DNA from: Cloacibacterium caeni
Lineage (GTDB): Bacteria > Bacteroidota > Bacteroidia > Flavobacteriales > Weeksellaceae
Direction: 5' to 3'
Assembly: GCF_907163125.1 (NCBI RefSeq)
Contig: NZ_OU015319.1
Span: 2,914,001 to 2,978,000 of the forward strand
DNA length: 64,000 nucleotides
Part shown: positions 35,869-45,174 of the stretch, piece after piece
Position numbering within the stretch: the first letter of the stretch is position 1
Layout of the letters: each line of letters begins with the position of its first letter
Notes under the pieces: generated by a model
What the model was told of the DNA's origin: nothing
Database searches by the model: none
What the model saw: only the letters and a program-made list of their open reading frames with translations
Made by a program: the position numbers and the translations under genes

Positions 35869-37203
35869 ATGAATGTTACAAGAACCAATCATGACGAAGT
35901 AAGTGCTTTGCTTACAGTAACTTTAAATAAATCTGATTACAAAGATAAAGTTGAAAAACAACTGATCAATTATGCTAAAAATGCTACTGTTCCTGGTTTT
36001 AGAAAAGGAAAAGTTCCATTGAGCATGGTGAGAAAACAATTTGAAGCGGGTATTGCTTTTGAAGAAATTAACAAACAAATTTCTGAAGCATTGAACAACT
36101 ATGTAAACGAAAACAATTTAAGATTAGTTGGTCAGCCAGTTCCAGTTCCTATGAACGAACTAGATTACAATGCAGAAGAAGTTTCTGTAGGTTTCGAAGT
36201 TGGTTTTGAACCAGATTTTAATATTGATTTATCTTCTTACGAAGCTCCTCACTACAAAGTAGAAGCTACTGATAAAGAAATCAACCAAAGCATCGAAAAC
36301 ATGCAAAAAAGATTTGCTGATAAAGATGCTCAAGATAAAGCGACTAAAGATTCTTATGTAGCACTTTCTATTGCACAAGTAGTAGAAGCTGATGCAGAAG
36401 GAGAGCACAATCATCCACCGAAAAATGTAGTAGTTTCTGCTGAGCAAAAAGAAGCTTTCGGTTTGGTAAAATCTCACAAAGTAGGTGATGTAGTGAAGTT
36501 GACTAAAACTCAGTTAACGGAAAACGAAACTTTGGCTAAAGATTTAAATTACAACGAGCATGAACTAGGTCACATTCATCATGAAGATTTAGAAGCTACC
36601 GTTACAGAAATCTATAAATTAAACTTAGCACCACTAGATCAAGAATTATTTGATAAAGTATATGGTGAAGGAAACATTAATTCTGAAGAAGAATTAAAAG
36701 CAAGAGTAAAAACTGAATTAGACGAATATTTCCAACAAAATGCAGATATTCACTTTGTGAATAAAGTATTAGAAAACGTTTCTGAAAAAACTGAAGTTCA
36801 GTTACCAGAAGCATTCTTAGTAAAATGGTTACTATTCTCTAATCCAAACATCACTTCTGAAGAACAAGCAAAAGAAATTCTTGAAGCAGAAAAATCTATC
36901 ATCAAAAATCAAATCATCGAAGGAAAATTATTCCAAGATTATGATGTAAAAGTAGATTATGCAGATGTTTTAGCTCAAGCTGAAGTTTTAGTAAACAACC
37001 AATTAGCAATGTACGGAATCCACAATCTTCCACAAGAAGAAGTACAGAAATATGCAGTAGAAATGCTAAAACAAGAAGAGCAAGTAAGACAAATTTCTCA
37101 AGAAGTTGCAATGGGTAAACTAAAAGATGTTATCCTAGAAAAAGCAAGCAAAAAAGAAACTAAAATTACACACGAAGAATTTTTAGCAGAATTACAAAAA
37201 TAA
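35869..37203 (+). CDS. tig: Trigger factor
   Basis: About 444 residues from the ATG at 35869. The ribosome-binding N-terminal domain carries the GFRKGKVP signature (TVPGFRKGKVPLSMVRKQF). The middle is PPIase-like but divergent (about 150-235, with EHNHPPKNVVVS). The C-terminal helical arms are complete (ELKARVKTELDEYFQQNADIHFVNKVLENV). It is a cytosolic chaperone for nascent chains at the ribosome exit. The PPIase region lacks most usual FKBP active-site residues, as in many Bacteroidota. It has its own promoter and a strong terminator. Confidence 0.92.
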   Translation: MNVTRTNHDEVSALLTVTLNKSDYKDKVEKQLINYAKNATVPGFRKGKVPLSMVRKQFEAGIAFEEINKQISEALNNYVNENNLRLVGQPVPVPMNELDYNAEEVSVGFEVGFEPDFNIDLSSYEAPHYKVEATDKEINQSIENMQKRFADKDAQDKATKDSYVALSIAQVVEADAEGEHNHPPKNVVVSAEQKEAFGLVKSHKVGDVVKLTKTQLTENETLAKDLNYNEHELGHIHHEDLEATVTEIYKLNLAPLDQELFDKVYGEGNINSEEELKARVKTELDEYFQQNADIHFVNKVLENVSEKTEVQLPEAFLVKWLLFSNPNITSEEQAKEILEAEKSIIKNQIIEGKLFQDYDVKVDYADVLAQAEVLVNNQLAMYGIHNLPQEEVQKYAVEMLKQEEQVRQISQEVAMGKLKDVILEKASKKETKITHEEFLAELQK

Positions 37204-37228
37204 TTTTCTAGAAATTTCTTAGAAATAT

Positions 37229-37262
37229 AAATCCGTCTCGAATTTCGAGACGGATTTTTTTA
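37229..37262 (+). terminator. Intrinsic terminator after tig
   Basis: ATCCGTCTCGA (37231-37241) pairs with TCGAGACGGAT (37245-37255), 3-base loop, followed by a run of T. Confidence 0.93.
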
Positions 37263-37350
37263 ACACACATTTAACTGATTTTTCTTTTCTAGATAAGTTT
37301 TTTCTTTATATTTTTATCGTATTAAATTATTATTAATCAAAATTAAAACT

Positions 37351-40300
37351 ATGAGAAAACAATTTCTTTCTTTTGTGTTGTCTTTCTTTTTGATTGCCAA
37401 TGCATTTGCTCAGAACATTCCTCTTGATCCTAGCGTCAGAACGGGCACACTTTCTAACGGGATGAAGTATTACATCAAGAAAAACGTAAAACCAGAAAAA
37501 AAAGTAGAATTCCGTTTAGCGATTAATGCGGGTTCTATCAATGAAGACGAAGACCAGAGAGGTCTTGCTCACTTTATGGAGCACATGAATTTCAACGGGA
37601 CTAAAAATTTCCCAGAGAATAAATTGGTAGATTTTCTACAATCTATCGGGATTAAATTCGGGCAACACCTTAATGCGTATACCAGTTTTGACGAAACCGT
37701 TTACATGCTACCCGTTCCTCTTGACAAGCCAGGAAACCTAGATTCAGGGCTTAAAGTAATGGAAGATTGGGCTTTTAACGCATTACTTACCGATAAAGAA
37801 ATAGAAAAAGAAAGAGGCGTAGTTTTAGAAGAATTGCGTTTAGGATTAGGAGCAGACAAAAGAATGCTAGACCAATATCTTCCTAAATTAGCTTACAATT
37901 CTAGATATGCAGACCGATTACCAATTGGTAAAAAAGAAATTCTACAAAATTTCAAACCAGAAGCGCTGAGAAGATTTCACAAAGATTGGTACAGACCAGA
38001 TTTAATGGCTTTGGTAGTAGTAGGAGATGTTAATGTAGATGAAATGGAGCAAAAAATTAAAGCCAATTTTAGCAAATATCAAAATCCTGCAAATGCTAGA
38101 AAAAGAGTAGATTATGAGATGCCAAATCATAAAGAAACTTTGATTTCTATTGCTACTGATGCAGATGCAACTTCGTCTTCGGCGCAATTTTATATTAAAG
38201 ATGATGGTCCTGCAAAACCAGATGTTACCGTAAATGATTATCAAAAAAGCATTGTAGAACAATTGGCTGCTACCATTGTGAATAACCGTTTGCAAGAATT
38301 AACCAATTCTGAGAAGCCACCATTTATTTTCGGATATGTTTCTCATAGCAATTTCTTGAGAACCAAAGATGCTTTTCAAGCGTATGCGATGACCAAAGAA
38401 GGCGAACAGAAAAATGCGCTTAAAGTGCTGTTAGAAGAAGTAGAAAGAGCAAAAAGATTTGGTTTTTCTCAAAATGAATTAGACAGAGCAAAATCTGAAA
38501 CCCTTTCTAACTTAGAAAAATCTTATAACAATAGAGATAAAACAGAAAGTGCAAGATTGGTAATGGAATATGTAAGAAATTTCCTTAACCAAGAGCCAAT
38601 TCCAGGAATTGAATGGGAATATGAATTGCACAAAAAATATTTGCCAAGTGTGACTTTAGACCAAGTGAATAACATTCTGAAAAATTATATCAAAGATGAT
38701 AGCAGAGTGATTGTGGTAACTGGTCCTAAAAAAGAAAATGCAGTACTTCCTACAGATGCGCAGTTATTGGCAACTGTAGATGATGTGAAAAATGCACAAT
38801 TAAAACCTTACGAAGACAAAGCTGCCATTAAAACTTTGGTAGAGCCTTTTAAATCCAATGGTAAAATTGTAAAAACCGAAGCAGATGCTAAGTTGGGAAC
38901 CACTACTTTTACATTAAGCAATGGCGCAAAAGTAACTTACAAAAAAACAGATTTCAAAGAAGACGAAATTGTTTTCTCAGCGATCAGTTTAGGTGGAAGT
39001 TCTTTAATTTCTAATGAAGACATCGAAAAAACACAATGGGCTTTTCCAGCGCTTTCAGAATCTGGATTCAATAAATATTCTAAAAATGATATTACCAAAT
39101 TCCTTTCTGGGAAACAGGTTTCTGTAATGCCTTATGTAGGAGGAATTTCTACAGGATTCAACGGAAATTCTACCAAAAAAGATTTCGAAACGCTTTTCCA
39201 AATGATTTATGGTTATTTTACCAACCTAAATTATGACGAAGCAAGCTACAATTCTTATAAAGCGAAACAACAAGGATTTTTAGATAACCTTTTGGCAAAT
39301 CCTCAAACGTATTTCCAAAGTGAAGTTCAGAAATATTTGAACCAAAAAAATCCTAGATTCTTCGGAATTTTACCAGATGCTAAAGCTTGGGAAAAAACCA
39401 GCTATAAATTAGCGTACGATATTTACAAAAAATCAGTCGCTAATGCAGGAAACTTCCATTTCTATTTTGTAGGAAATGTAGACGAAAACCAAATCAAACA
39501 ACTTTCTGAACAATATTTAGCAAGTTTACCTTCTACCCAAAAATCAGAAACTTATAAAGATTTAGGATACAGACCTCTTTTCACTTCTACAGAAAAAGTG
39601 ATTAAAAAAGGAAAAGATCCTAAAAGTATGGTGATGATTAGATTCAGTGGGGAAACCAAATATAATGAGAAAGAAGATCTTGCCATGAGAGCTTTAGGTG
39701 AAGTTGCTACGATTAAAATCATCGAAAAACTTCGTGAAGATGAAGGCGGAATTTACGGAGGTGGAGCAAGAGGAAGTTTAAACAAAGTTCCTTATGGAAG
39801 CTACAATTTCAGCATTAATTTCCCTTGTGGACCAGAAAATGCAGAAAAATTAACCAAAATCGCTTTGGCCGAACTTCAAAAAATGATTGACAACGGGCCA
39901 GAACAAAAAGATTTAGATAAATTTAAAGAAGGAGAAGCGAATGATGATGTAACCAATATGAAAGACAATAATTATTGGCTACAAAACATCACGAGCTATC
40001 AAACTCAAGGTGGCGATAAATACAGCGTTCTTAATTATTTAACTAAAGTAAAAGGACTTACTGTAAAAGATTTACAGGCAGTTGGTAAAAAGTATTTAAC
40101 CGAGAAAAACAGAATGGTATTTACTTTAATGCCAGAAGTAGAAACTCCTAAAACGGATGCTCCAAAAGCAGCAGTTTCTGCGAATGTAACGGCTCAACAA
40201 GTGATTGATAATTACGCCGCAGCTTTGGGTGGGAAATCTAAATTAGAAGCGGTAAAAACCGTGAAAACACTTTCTACGATTAAAGTAATGGGCATGGAAA

Positions 40301-40767
40301 TGGAAGCGACTACTTTAGAAATGGCACCGAATAAATCTAAAGCGGTTCAAAAAGTTATGGGACAAGAAATGGTTCAAGTTTTTGACGGCGAAAAAGGTTA
40401 CATGATGCAAGCTGGTCAGAGAATGGATTTACCAGCTCCTGCAATTGAAGAAGCAAAGAAAAAAAGACTATTCGAAGTGCTTTCTTACAATGCGGCAGAC
40501 TTCAAAACAGTAGAAAAAGTAACGGAAGAAGGTAAAGAATTATATCTTTTAGCTGGTGCTGGTAAAAAATTATATTTTGATACCAAAACTAATTTATTGG
40601 TGAAAAGCACTTCTGACAAAGGAGATATGGTTATTCTAGATTACATGGAAGTAGACGGAATTAAGTTTCCTAAAAATATCAAATTAGCCATGATGGGACA
40701 AAACATGGAAATGACCAATAATCAAGTTATCGTTAATAAAGAAGTGTCAGTAGAAGACTTCAAATAA
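37351..40767 (+). CDS. M16-family zinc protease (double repeat) with fused LolA-like C-terminal domain
   Basis: 1138 residues, with a signal peptide (MRKQFLSFVLSFFLIANAFAQ). The inverted zinc motif HxxEH is H74-F-M-E77-H78, with the third ligand in the ERGVVLEELR helix. A second, inactive M16 unit follows (about 510-940, with RLREDEGGIYGGGARGSL-type sequence). The final ~185 residues (QQVIDNYAAALGGKSKLEAVKTVKT to VNKEVSVEDFK) resemble the lipid-binding LolA/LppX fold seen fused to M16 proteases in Bacteroidota. It is expected in the periplasm degrading peptides. Transcribed alone, with terminators on both sides. Confidence 0.9.
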   Translation: MRKQFLSFVLSFFLIANAFAQNIPLDPSVRTGTLSNGMKYYIKKNVKPEKKVEFRLAINAGSINEDEDQRGLAHFMEHMNFNGTKNFPENKLVDFLQSIGIKFGQHLNAYTSFDETVYMLPVPLDKPGNLDSGLKVMEDWAFNALLTDKEIEKERGVVLEELRLGLGADKRMLDQYLPKLAYNSRYADRLPIGKKEILQNFKPEALRRFHKDWYRPDLMALVVVGDVNVDEMEQKIKANFSKYQNPANARKRVDYEMPNHKETLISIATDADATSSSAQFYIKDDGPAKPDVTVNDYQKSIVEQLAATIVNNRLQELTNSEKPPFIFGYVSHSNFLRTKDAFQAYAMTKEGEQKNALKVLLEEVERAKRFGFSQNELDRAKSETLSNLEKSYNNRDKTESARLVMEYVRNFLNQEPIPGIEWEYELHKKYLPSVTLDQVNNILKNYIKDDSRVIVVTGPKKENAVLPTDAQLLATVDDVKNAQLKPYEDKAAIKTLVEPFKSNGKIVKTEADAKLGTTTFTLSNGAKVTYKKTDFKEDEIVFSAISLGGSSLISNEDIEKTQWAFPALSESGFNKYSKNDITKFLSGKQVSVMPYVGGISTGFNGNSTKKDFETLFQMIYGYFTNLNYDEASYNSYKAKQQGFLDNLLANPQTYFQSEVQKYLNQKNPRFFGILPDAKAWEKTSYKLAYDIYKKSVANAGNFHFYFVGNVDENQIKQLSEQYLASLPSTQKSETYKDLGYRPLFTSTEKVIKKGKDPKSMVMIRFSGETKYNEKEDLAMRALGEVATIKIIEKLREDEGGIYGGGARGSLNKVPYGSYNFSINFPCGPENAEKLTKIALAELQKMIDNGPEQKDLDKFKEGEANDDVTNMKDNNYWLQNITSYQTQGGDKYSVLNYLTKVKGLTVKDLQAVGKKYLTEKNRMVFTLMPEVETPKTDAPKAAVSANVTAQQVIDNYAAALGGKSKLEAVKTVKTLSTIKVMGMEMEATTLEMAPNKSKAVQKVMGQEMVQVFDGEKGYMMQAGQRMDLPAPAIEEAKKKRLFEVLSYNAADFKTVEKVTEEGKELYLLAGAGKKLYFDTKTNLLVKSTSDKGDMVILDYMEVDGIKFPKNIKLAMMGQNMEMTNNQVIVNKEVSVEDFK

Positions 40768-40788
40768 AACTTGATTTTTATAAAATGT

Positions 40789-40822
40789 AAAGTCCGAGAA
40801 TGAAAATTCTCGGACTTTTTTA
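40789..40822 (+). terminator. Intrinsic terminator after the M16 protease gene
   Basis: AGTCCGAGAAT (40791-40801) pairs perfectly with ATTCTCGGACT (40806-40816), 4-base loop, then a T-run. Confidence 0.93.
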
Positions 40823-40828
40823 TGTCAG

Positions 40829-40879
40829 AATATACGAACTTTTTCGTATTTATTGGTAGAAGTTTAAACTCCAAATTTG
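40829..40879 (+). promoter_or_regulatory. Inverted-repeat operator and weak -7 box upstream of the TPR kinase gene
   Basis: AATATACGA-N6-TCGTATTTA (40829-40852) has half-sites ATACGA/TCGTAT. Exactly 22 bp after TCGTAT is CAAATTTG (40872-40879), one mismatch from TAnnTTTG. The same operator, spacer length and distance occur at 43838-43888. The operator takes the place of the -33 element, as expected for an activator site. Confidence 0.75.
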
Positions 40880-40932
40880 TAAAAATCATTATTCATAAAT
40901 TTTTATAAATTTAGACTTAGAAAAGTCTCTGC

Positions 40933-42690
40933 ATGAAATCAATTTTATCTTTTGTATTCATTTTTACACTGAGTTTGACTTTTGGGCAAAAATCAAACCA
41001 TAAAAAAATAGATTCTATTAATAATCTTCCGTTTGAAGTAAGGTTAAAAGATGCCGCTATTTTGGACAAGGTTTATCTGAAAAATGCAGAAGAATCTGCA
41101 AAAATTCATTATGACTTAGGAGAAGCTAAATCTTACAGTAACCTTAGTTTGGTCTATTATTATCAAGGAAAATATGAGAAAGATTTGGCGTATTCTCTGA
41201 AAGCGATTCACATTTTCGAGAAATTAAATGACTTAGAGAATCTTTCTTTAGAATGGGGAGAATTAGGGTATAGAATGAAGAAAAGAAATCTAGAGAAAGC
41301 GATTCAGTACATGCAGAAATCTAAACAAATTGCAGAAAAGAATAACCTTCAGAAACCCTTATTGAGCATTTATAACAATTATGGTGTGCTCAAAGAAATG
41401 AAAGTAGAATATGACAGCGCACTTTTCTACTACGAAAAAGGTCTCGCCTTAAAACGAAAAATTAATGACCAAGTCGGCATTCCTTATAGTTTGAATAATA
41501 TTGCAGGGGTTTTTGTGCTCAGAAAACAATTTGACAAAGCGGAGGAAAACTATCAAAAAGCCCTTGAAATCAGAAAAAAAATAAATGATACGGTAGGAAT
41601 TGCAGAAAATTACTCTTACCTAGGAGATTTGCATTTGATGCAAAAAGACTTCAAAAAAGCGATTGGGTTTTATCAAAAATCAACAAAAATCACCGATAAA
41701 CACAAGTATTTAGGACTTTCGCAAGATTCTTATCGCAAGATTTCAGAATGTTTTGAAAATTTAGGAGAACATCAAAATGCTTTGCAGAATTTCAAGAAAT
41801 TTTCAGCACTCAAAGACAGCCTCATTAATCAGGAAACCAATTCTAAAATTGCCGAATTAGAGGTGAAATTTGATACCAATGAAAAAGAAAAACAATTACT
41901 TCAGAAGCAAGCCGAAGTAGAAACTTCTAGAATTAAATTTTCGGTGGCGATTGTATTTGCGATTTTAGCCTCTATTATTGGCTTTCTTTTTTATCGTCAA
42001 CAAAGATTGAAAAACAAGCAGCAACATCAGGAATTTGAATTGAAATCTGCAATGGCGCAAATCGAAAGTCAAAATAAGTTACAAGAACAGCGCTTGTCTA
42101 TTTCCAGAGATTTGCATGATAATATTGGTGCGCAATTAACCTTCATTATTTCGTCTTTAGAAAATACAAAATTTGGAATTCCGAATTTAGAAACTGCGGT
42201 AGAAAAGCGTTTAGACAAAATCAGTGACTTTACCAGAAATACGATTGTAGAACTTCGAGACACGATTTGGGCAATGAATAAAGCAGATTTTACGATGGAA
42301 GATTTGAGTTCTAGGATTTTCAATTTTGTGGAACAAGCGCAATCTGCCAATCAAAATATTTTGTTCAATTTTAGCATTGACGAAAATCTTAAAAACAAGA
42401 AATTTTCGTCTGTAGTAGGTGTAAATTTATACAGAACGATTCAGGAATCTGTGAATAATGCCATGAAATATGCTAATGCTCATCATATAGTCATCAATGC
42501 AGAAAAATTTCAGGAAGGTTTAAAAATTGAAATCAAAGACGATGGAAAAGGTTTTGACACCGAAAATGTAGATGTAGGAAACGGATTGCTCAATATGAAA
42601 AAACGAATGGAAGAAATCGGGGGAAATTTTTCCATCAATTCAGAAATCGGGAAAGGAACCAGCGTAAATGTAGAATTACTGAAATTTTAA
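40933..42690 (+). CDS. TPR sensor histidine kinase (HisKA_3 type)
   Basis: 585 residues. A signal peptide is followed by about six tetratricopeptide repeats in the periplasm (ALFYYEKGLALKRKI, AEENYQKALEIRKKI, AIGFYQKSTKITDKH). A coiled coil (KEKQLLQKQAEVETSR) leads to one membrane span (FSVAIVFAILASIIGFLFY, ~336-355). The cytoplasmic kinase has H395 in ISRDLHDNIGAQLTFI (HisKA_3) and a HATPase domain (NNAMKYANA, IKDDGKGFD, GLLNMKKRM). Its partner is the NarL-type regulator 160 bp downstream. The inverted repeat upstream of the gene suggests autoregulation. The TPR sensor probably binds a protein or peptide; the signal is unknown. Confidence 0.92.
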   Translation: MKSILSFVFIFTLSLTFGQKSNHKKIDSINNLPFEVRLKDAAILDKVYLKNAEESAKIHYDLGEAKSYSNLSLVYYYQGKYEKDLAYSLKAIHIFEKLNDLENLSLEWGELGYRMKKRNLEKAIQYMQKSKQIAEKNNLQKPLLSIYNNYGVLKEMKVEYDSALFYYEKGLALKRKINDQVGIPYSLNNIAGVFVLRKQFDKAEENYQKALEIRKKINDTVGIAENYSYLGDLHLMQKDFKKAIGFYQKSTKITDKHKYLGLSQDSYRKISECFENLGEHQNALQNFKKFSALKDSLINQETNSKIAELEVKFDTNEKEKQLLQKQAEVETSRIKFSVAIVFAILASIIGFLFYRQQRLKNKQQHQEFELKSAMAQIESQNKLQEQRLSISRDLHDNIGAQLTFIISSLENTKFGIPNLETAVEKRLDKISDFTRNTIVELRDTIWAMNKADFTMEDLSSRIFNFVEQAQSANQNILFNFSIDENLKNKKFSSVVGVNLYRTIQESVNNAMKYANAHHIVINAEKFQEGLKIEIKDDGKGFDTENVDVGNGLLNMKKRMEEIGGNFSINSEIGKGTSVNVELLKF

Positions 42691-42702
42691 AGAAATAGAA
42701 CT

Positions 42703-42850
42703 GTAGAGTTGTAGAGTGGGAGAATTGTAGAGTGGGAGAATTGGGGAATTGGAGATTGTTTGGGAAAAATTATGAAACATGAATCCCGAAACTCGAAACC
42801 CGCATCTCGTATCTCGAAACTCGCAACTTGCAACTAATAAATAATATACC
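42703..42850 (+). repeat. Simple tandem repeats between kinase and regulator genes
   Basis: GTAGAGTGGGAGAATT occurs twice in direct tandem (42711-42726 and 42727-42742), with a partial copy before (GTAGAGTT) and a degenerate one after. It is followed by several CTCGAAAC/CTCGTATCTC units. No terminator or promoter is clear, so the pair may still be co-transcribed. Confidence 0.65.
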
Positions 42851-43498
42851 ATGATAAAAATAGCGATAGTAGACGATAATCTTTTTTTGCAAAAAACGGT
42901 TCAAGAGAAACTGTCTTTTTTTGAAGATATAGAAATCAAATCAAAATCTCTGAACGGAAAAGAATTGCTCCAAAAATTAGAAAAAAACTCCAACTTAGAT
43001 TTGATTTTGATGGATATAGAAATGCCAGAAATGAACGGAGTAGAAGCTACTGCGGAAGTAAAAAAGCGTTATCCTCACATCAAAATTTTAATGCTAACGG
43101 TTTTTGATAATGATGAAAAAATTTTTAAATCCATCAAAGCTGGAGCCGATGGTTATTTGCTGAAGGAAATTAATCCTCAAGAATTATACAATTCCATCAA
43201 AGAAACGCTTTCTGGAGGCGCTGCAATGACGCCGTCTATCGCGCTGAAAACATTGAAATTGCTCAGAGAACCTCAGGTTTTCGAAACTGAAGAAGAAAAA
43301 GAAAAAATTACCCTCACCGCAAGAGAGATTCAGGTTTTGGAACAATTAAGCAAAGGATTGAAATATGATGCTATTGCAGAAAATCTCATCCTTTCTAAAG
43401 GAACTATTAGAAAACATGTAGAAAATATTTACGCTAAATTACAGGTTCATAATAAGTTAGAAGCAGTGCAGATTGCTAAGAAGAATAAATTAATTTAA
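42851..43498 (+). CDS. NarL/FixJ-type response regulator
   Basis: 215 residues. The receiver domain has VDDN, phospho-acceptor D55 (LILMDIEMPE), T in LMLTVFD and K in YLLKEINP. The C-terminal LuxR-type HTH (LTAREIQVLEQLSKGLKYDAIAENLILSKGTIRKHVENIYAKL) binds inverted-repeat DNA. It is the likely partner of the TPR kinase and the best candidate to bind the two ATACGA-N6-TCGTAT sites. The next gene starts 10 bp after its stop. Confidence 0.93.
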   Translation: MIKIAIVDDNLFLQKTVQEKLSFFEDIEIKSKSLNGKELLQKLEKNSNLDLILMDIEMPEMNGVEATAEVKKRYPHIKILMLTVFDNDEKIFKSIKAGADGYLLKEINPQELYNSIKETLSGGAAMTPSIALKTLKLLREPQVFETEEEKEKITLTAREIQVLEQLSKGLKYDAIAENLILSKGTIRKHVENIYAKLQVHNKLEAVQIAKKNKLI

Positions 43499-43508
43499 AT
43501 AGTATACC

Positions 43509-43799
43509 ATGAAAAAGTTTCTCTATTTGTTGTCATTCATACTTGTTACCACTATTTCTGCACAAAATTCTAAAGATGCAGTTTTGAATGTAAACGGTAA
43601 ACCAATTGCTACAAAATCTATTCAAAAAGTAGATACTACAAAAGTGAAAATCGGCAAAAAAGTTTCGAAGCAGAAATTAGATTCTACTTTTGATTTAACG
43701 ATGTATGCTGTGAAAGAAGTTTACCGCAGAAACCCTATTGTTACGCTTTTTTTCGCAATTATGGTTATGATAGGAATATTCAAGATTTTTAAAAATTAG
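43509..43799 (+). CDS. Small exported or membrane protein of unknown function
   Basis: 96 residues. A signal peptide (MKKFLYLLSFILVTTISAQ) precedes a lysine-rich central part (KVDTTKVKIGKKVSKQKL). A C-terminal membrane span (PIVTLFFAIMVMIGIFKIF, ~77-95) follows. The mature protein would be a short periplasmic stretch anchored at its C-terminus. It begins 10 bp after the response regulator and is presumably part of its operon. No family recognised; a role in tuning the TPR kinase is possible but unsupported. Confidence 0.7.
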   Translation: MKKFLYLLSFILVTTISAQNSKDAVLNVNGKPIATKSIQKVDTTKVKIGKKVSKQKLDSTFDLTMYAVKEVYRRNPIVTLFFAIMVMIGIFKIFKN

Positions 43800-43837
43800 G
43801 GAAAAGCCAAAGAGTAATATTAATTAAAATTCTGAAA

Positions 43838-43888
43838 AATATACGATTTTATTCGTATTTACTTGCTTATTTCTTCCGAGTATTTTTA
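43838..43888 (+). promoter_or_regulatory. Second copy of the inverted-repeat operator with weak -7 box
   Basis: AATATACGA-N6-TCGTATTTA (43838-43861) repeats both nine-base arms of the 40829 site exactly; only the six-base spacer differs. TATTTTTA (43881-43888), one mismatch from TAnnTTTG, starts exactly 22 bp after TCGTAT. It is placed to drive the secreted-protein run that starts at 43906. Confidence 0.75.
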
Positions 43889-43905
43889 CCAAAAAAAATT
43901 AAACT

Positions 43906-44616
43906 ATGAGAAGAAAATTTATTTTATCGGCTGTTTCAGCATTGATGATTTCGGTATTTACTTTTGCGCAAGAAGGTAATAATTCTGTGAAATTTAACCT
44001 AGGAACTTCTTTTTCTAAACCAGGTGACGAACTGGCAAAAGTGGCGAGAGAAGGTAAAAGCATGCAACTCTCTGTAAGTGCAGAAGGTGCAAGATTTTTC
44101 AATTATAAAAAAGACTCTAAATTAGGTTTTAGAATTGCAGCAGTAGTAGGTTATGACAATACACACATTCTTTCTAGTGATGCGATTACTCAAATTAAGA
44201 CGTCTATTCCGAATATTAAAGGAAGAATTTATCCTTTGTGTTTTAAAGGTTCTGCTTTTGATTTTGCAGGATTAGTAACCAAAGAAAAAGATTTGGGAAT
44301 TGGTTTTTTGGATATTCCTGTGTATTTAATCTTAATTTCTACGGTGAATAGTTTACACTTTGATTATGGAGTTGGTTTTGGAAAACTCAAAGAATCCTCA
44401 AATATTTATGATGATAGTTTTGTAGAAACCACTACCAATAGAACCATGAATTATTTTGGTTGGGGATTTCAGCCTGTTATTTACAATTCTGAAAGTGAAA
44501 AATGGTCTGTAAATGCAATGTTTGATTTTGGGAAATTTAAATGGACGAACGGAAACGGAAACACATCGTCTTTTAAAATGAGTACAGTAGGATTTGGTGC
44601 TCAATATCATTTTTAA
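43906..44616 (+). CDS. Outer-membrane beta-barrel-like protein of unknown function
   Basis: 236 residues with a signal peptide (MRRKFILSAVSALMISVFTFAQ). Alternating strands (KFNLGTSF, LGFRIAAVVGY, LHFDYGVGFGKL, NYFGWGFQPVIYN, KWSVNAMFDFGKF) end in VGFGAQYHF. A C-terminal phenylalanine is typical of outer-membrane barrels, and 8-10 strands are likely. It is the first gene after the second operator and starts a run of four co-oriented genes with gaps of 12-28 bp. No named family recognised. Confidence 0.75.
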   Translation: MRRKFILSAVSALMISVFTFAQEGNNSVKFNLGTSFSKPGDELAKVAREGKSMQLSVSAEGARFFNYKKDSKLGFRIAAVVGYDNTHILSSDAITQIKTSIPNIKGRIYPLCFKGSAFDFAGLVTKEKDLGIGFLDIPVYLILISTVNSLHFDYGVGFGKLKESSNIYDDSFVETTTNRTMNYFGWGFQPVIYNSESEKWSVNAMFDFGKFKWTNGNGNTSSFKMSTVGFGAQYHF

Positions 44617-44628
44617 AATTTTAAAATC

Positions 44629-45162
44629 ATGATAAGAAGTCTGTTTTCTTTGATTCTTGGATTGGTTTTTACGCTAAATTTTGCCCAAGAAAAAACATTG
44701 AATGATATTTTAGCAGGACCTTGGAAAGGTTTTTCGAGTGAACAAATTCCAAACATGGGAGAAATAAATACTGGCGTTTATATGAAATTGGTTTTTAATG
44801 AAAAAATTGACGGAAGTAAAACCGAATATCCTTTTTATGGAACCAATCAAGTAGAATTTATTTACACGAATAATTTTGGAACCAAAACATATTTCGCAAC
44901 AGTAAATGTGAGTGGAGTTTTTAATCTAAAAGACAAAACACTCTATGTGAATGATGACAGTTTTGCTTCTTATGATACTTTACCAGACGGAATGATTTGG
45001 GAGTTGGGGAAATTTAAAGTCACGGTTTATAGAGACCAAGATCATACAGGATTTTTCTTGCTAAAAGGAGTGACCTTAGACAATCAAGGTTATGCAAAAT
45101 CTGGTAGTAAAGTGTATTACACCACAGATATGAATTATAATCCTTGGAAACAAAAATATTAA
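44629..45162 (+). CDS. Exported protein of unknown function (lipocalin-like appearance)
   Basis: 177 residues with a signal peptide (MIRSLFSLILGLVFTLNFAQ). The mature part begins LNDILAGPWKGFS and continues with strands (TYFATVNVSGVFNLKDKTLYVND, FKVTVYRDQDHTGFFLLKGVTLD). The G-x-W-x-G start and all-strand pattern resemble small lipocalin/calycin barrels, but this is a visual impression. It sits 12 bp after the barrel gene and 12 bp before the next, so it is operonic. Confidence 0.7.
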   Translation: MIRSLFSLILGLVFTLNFAQEKTLNDILAGPWKGFSSEQIPNMGEINTGVYMKLVFNEKIDGSKTEYPFYGTNQVEFIYTNNFGTKTYFATVNVSGVFNLKDKTLYVNDDSFASYDTLPDGMIWELGKFKVTVYRDQDHTGFFLLKGVTLDNQGYAKSGSKVYYTTDMNYNPWKQKY

Positions 45163-45174
45163 AACACCTATACA

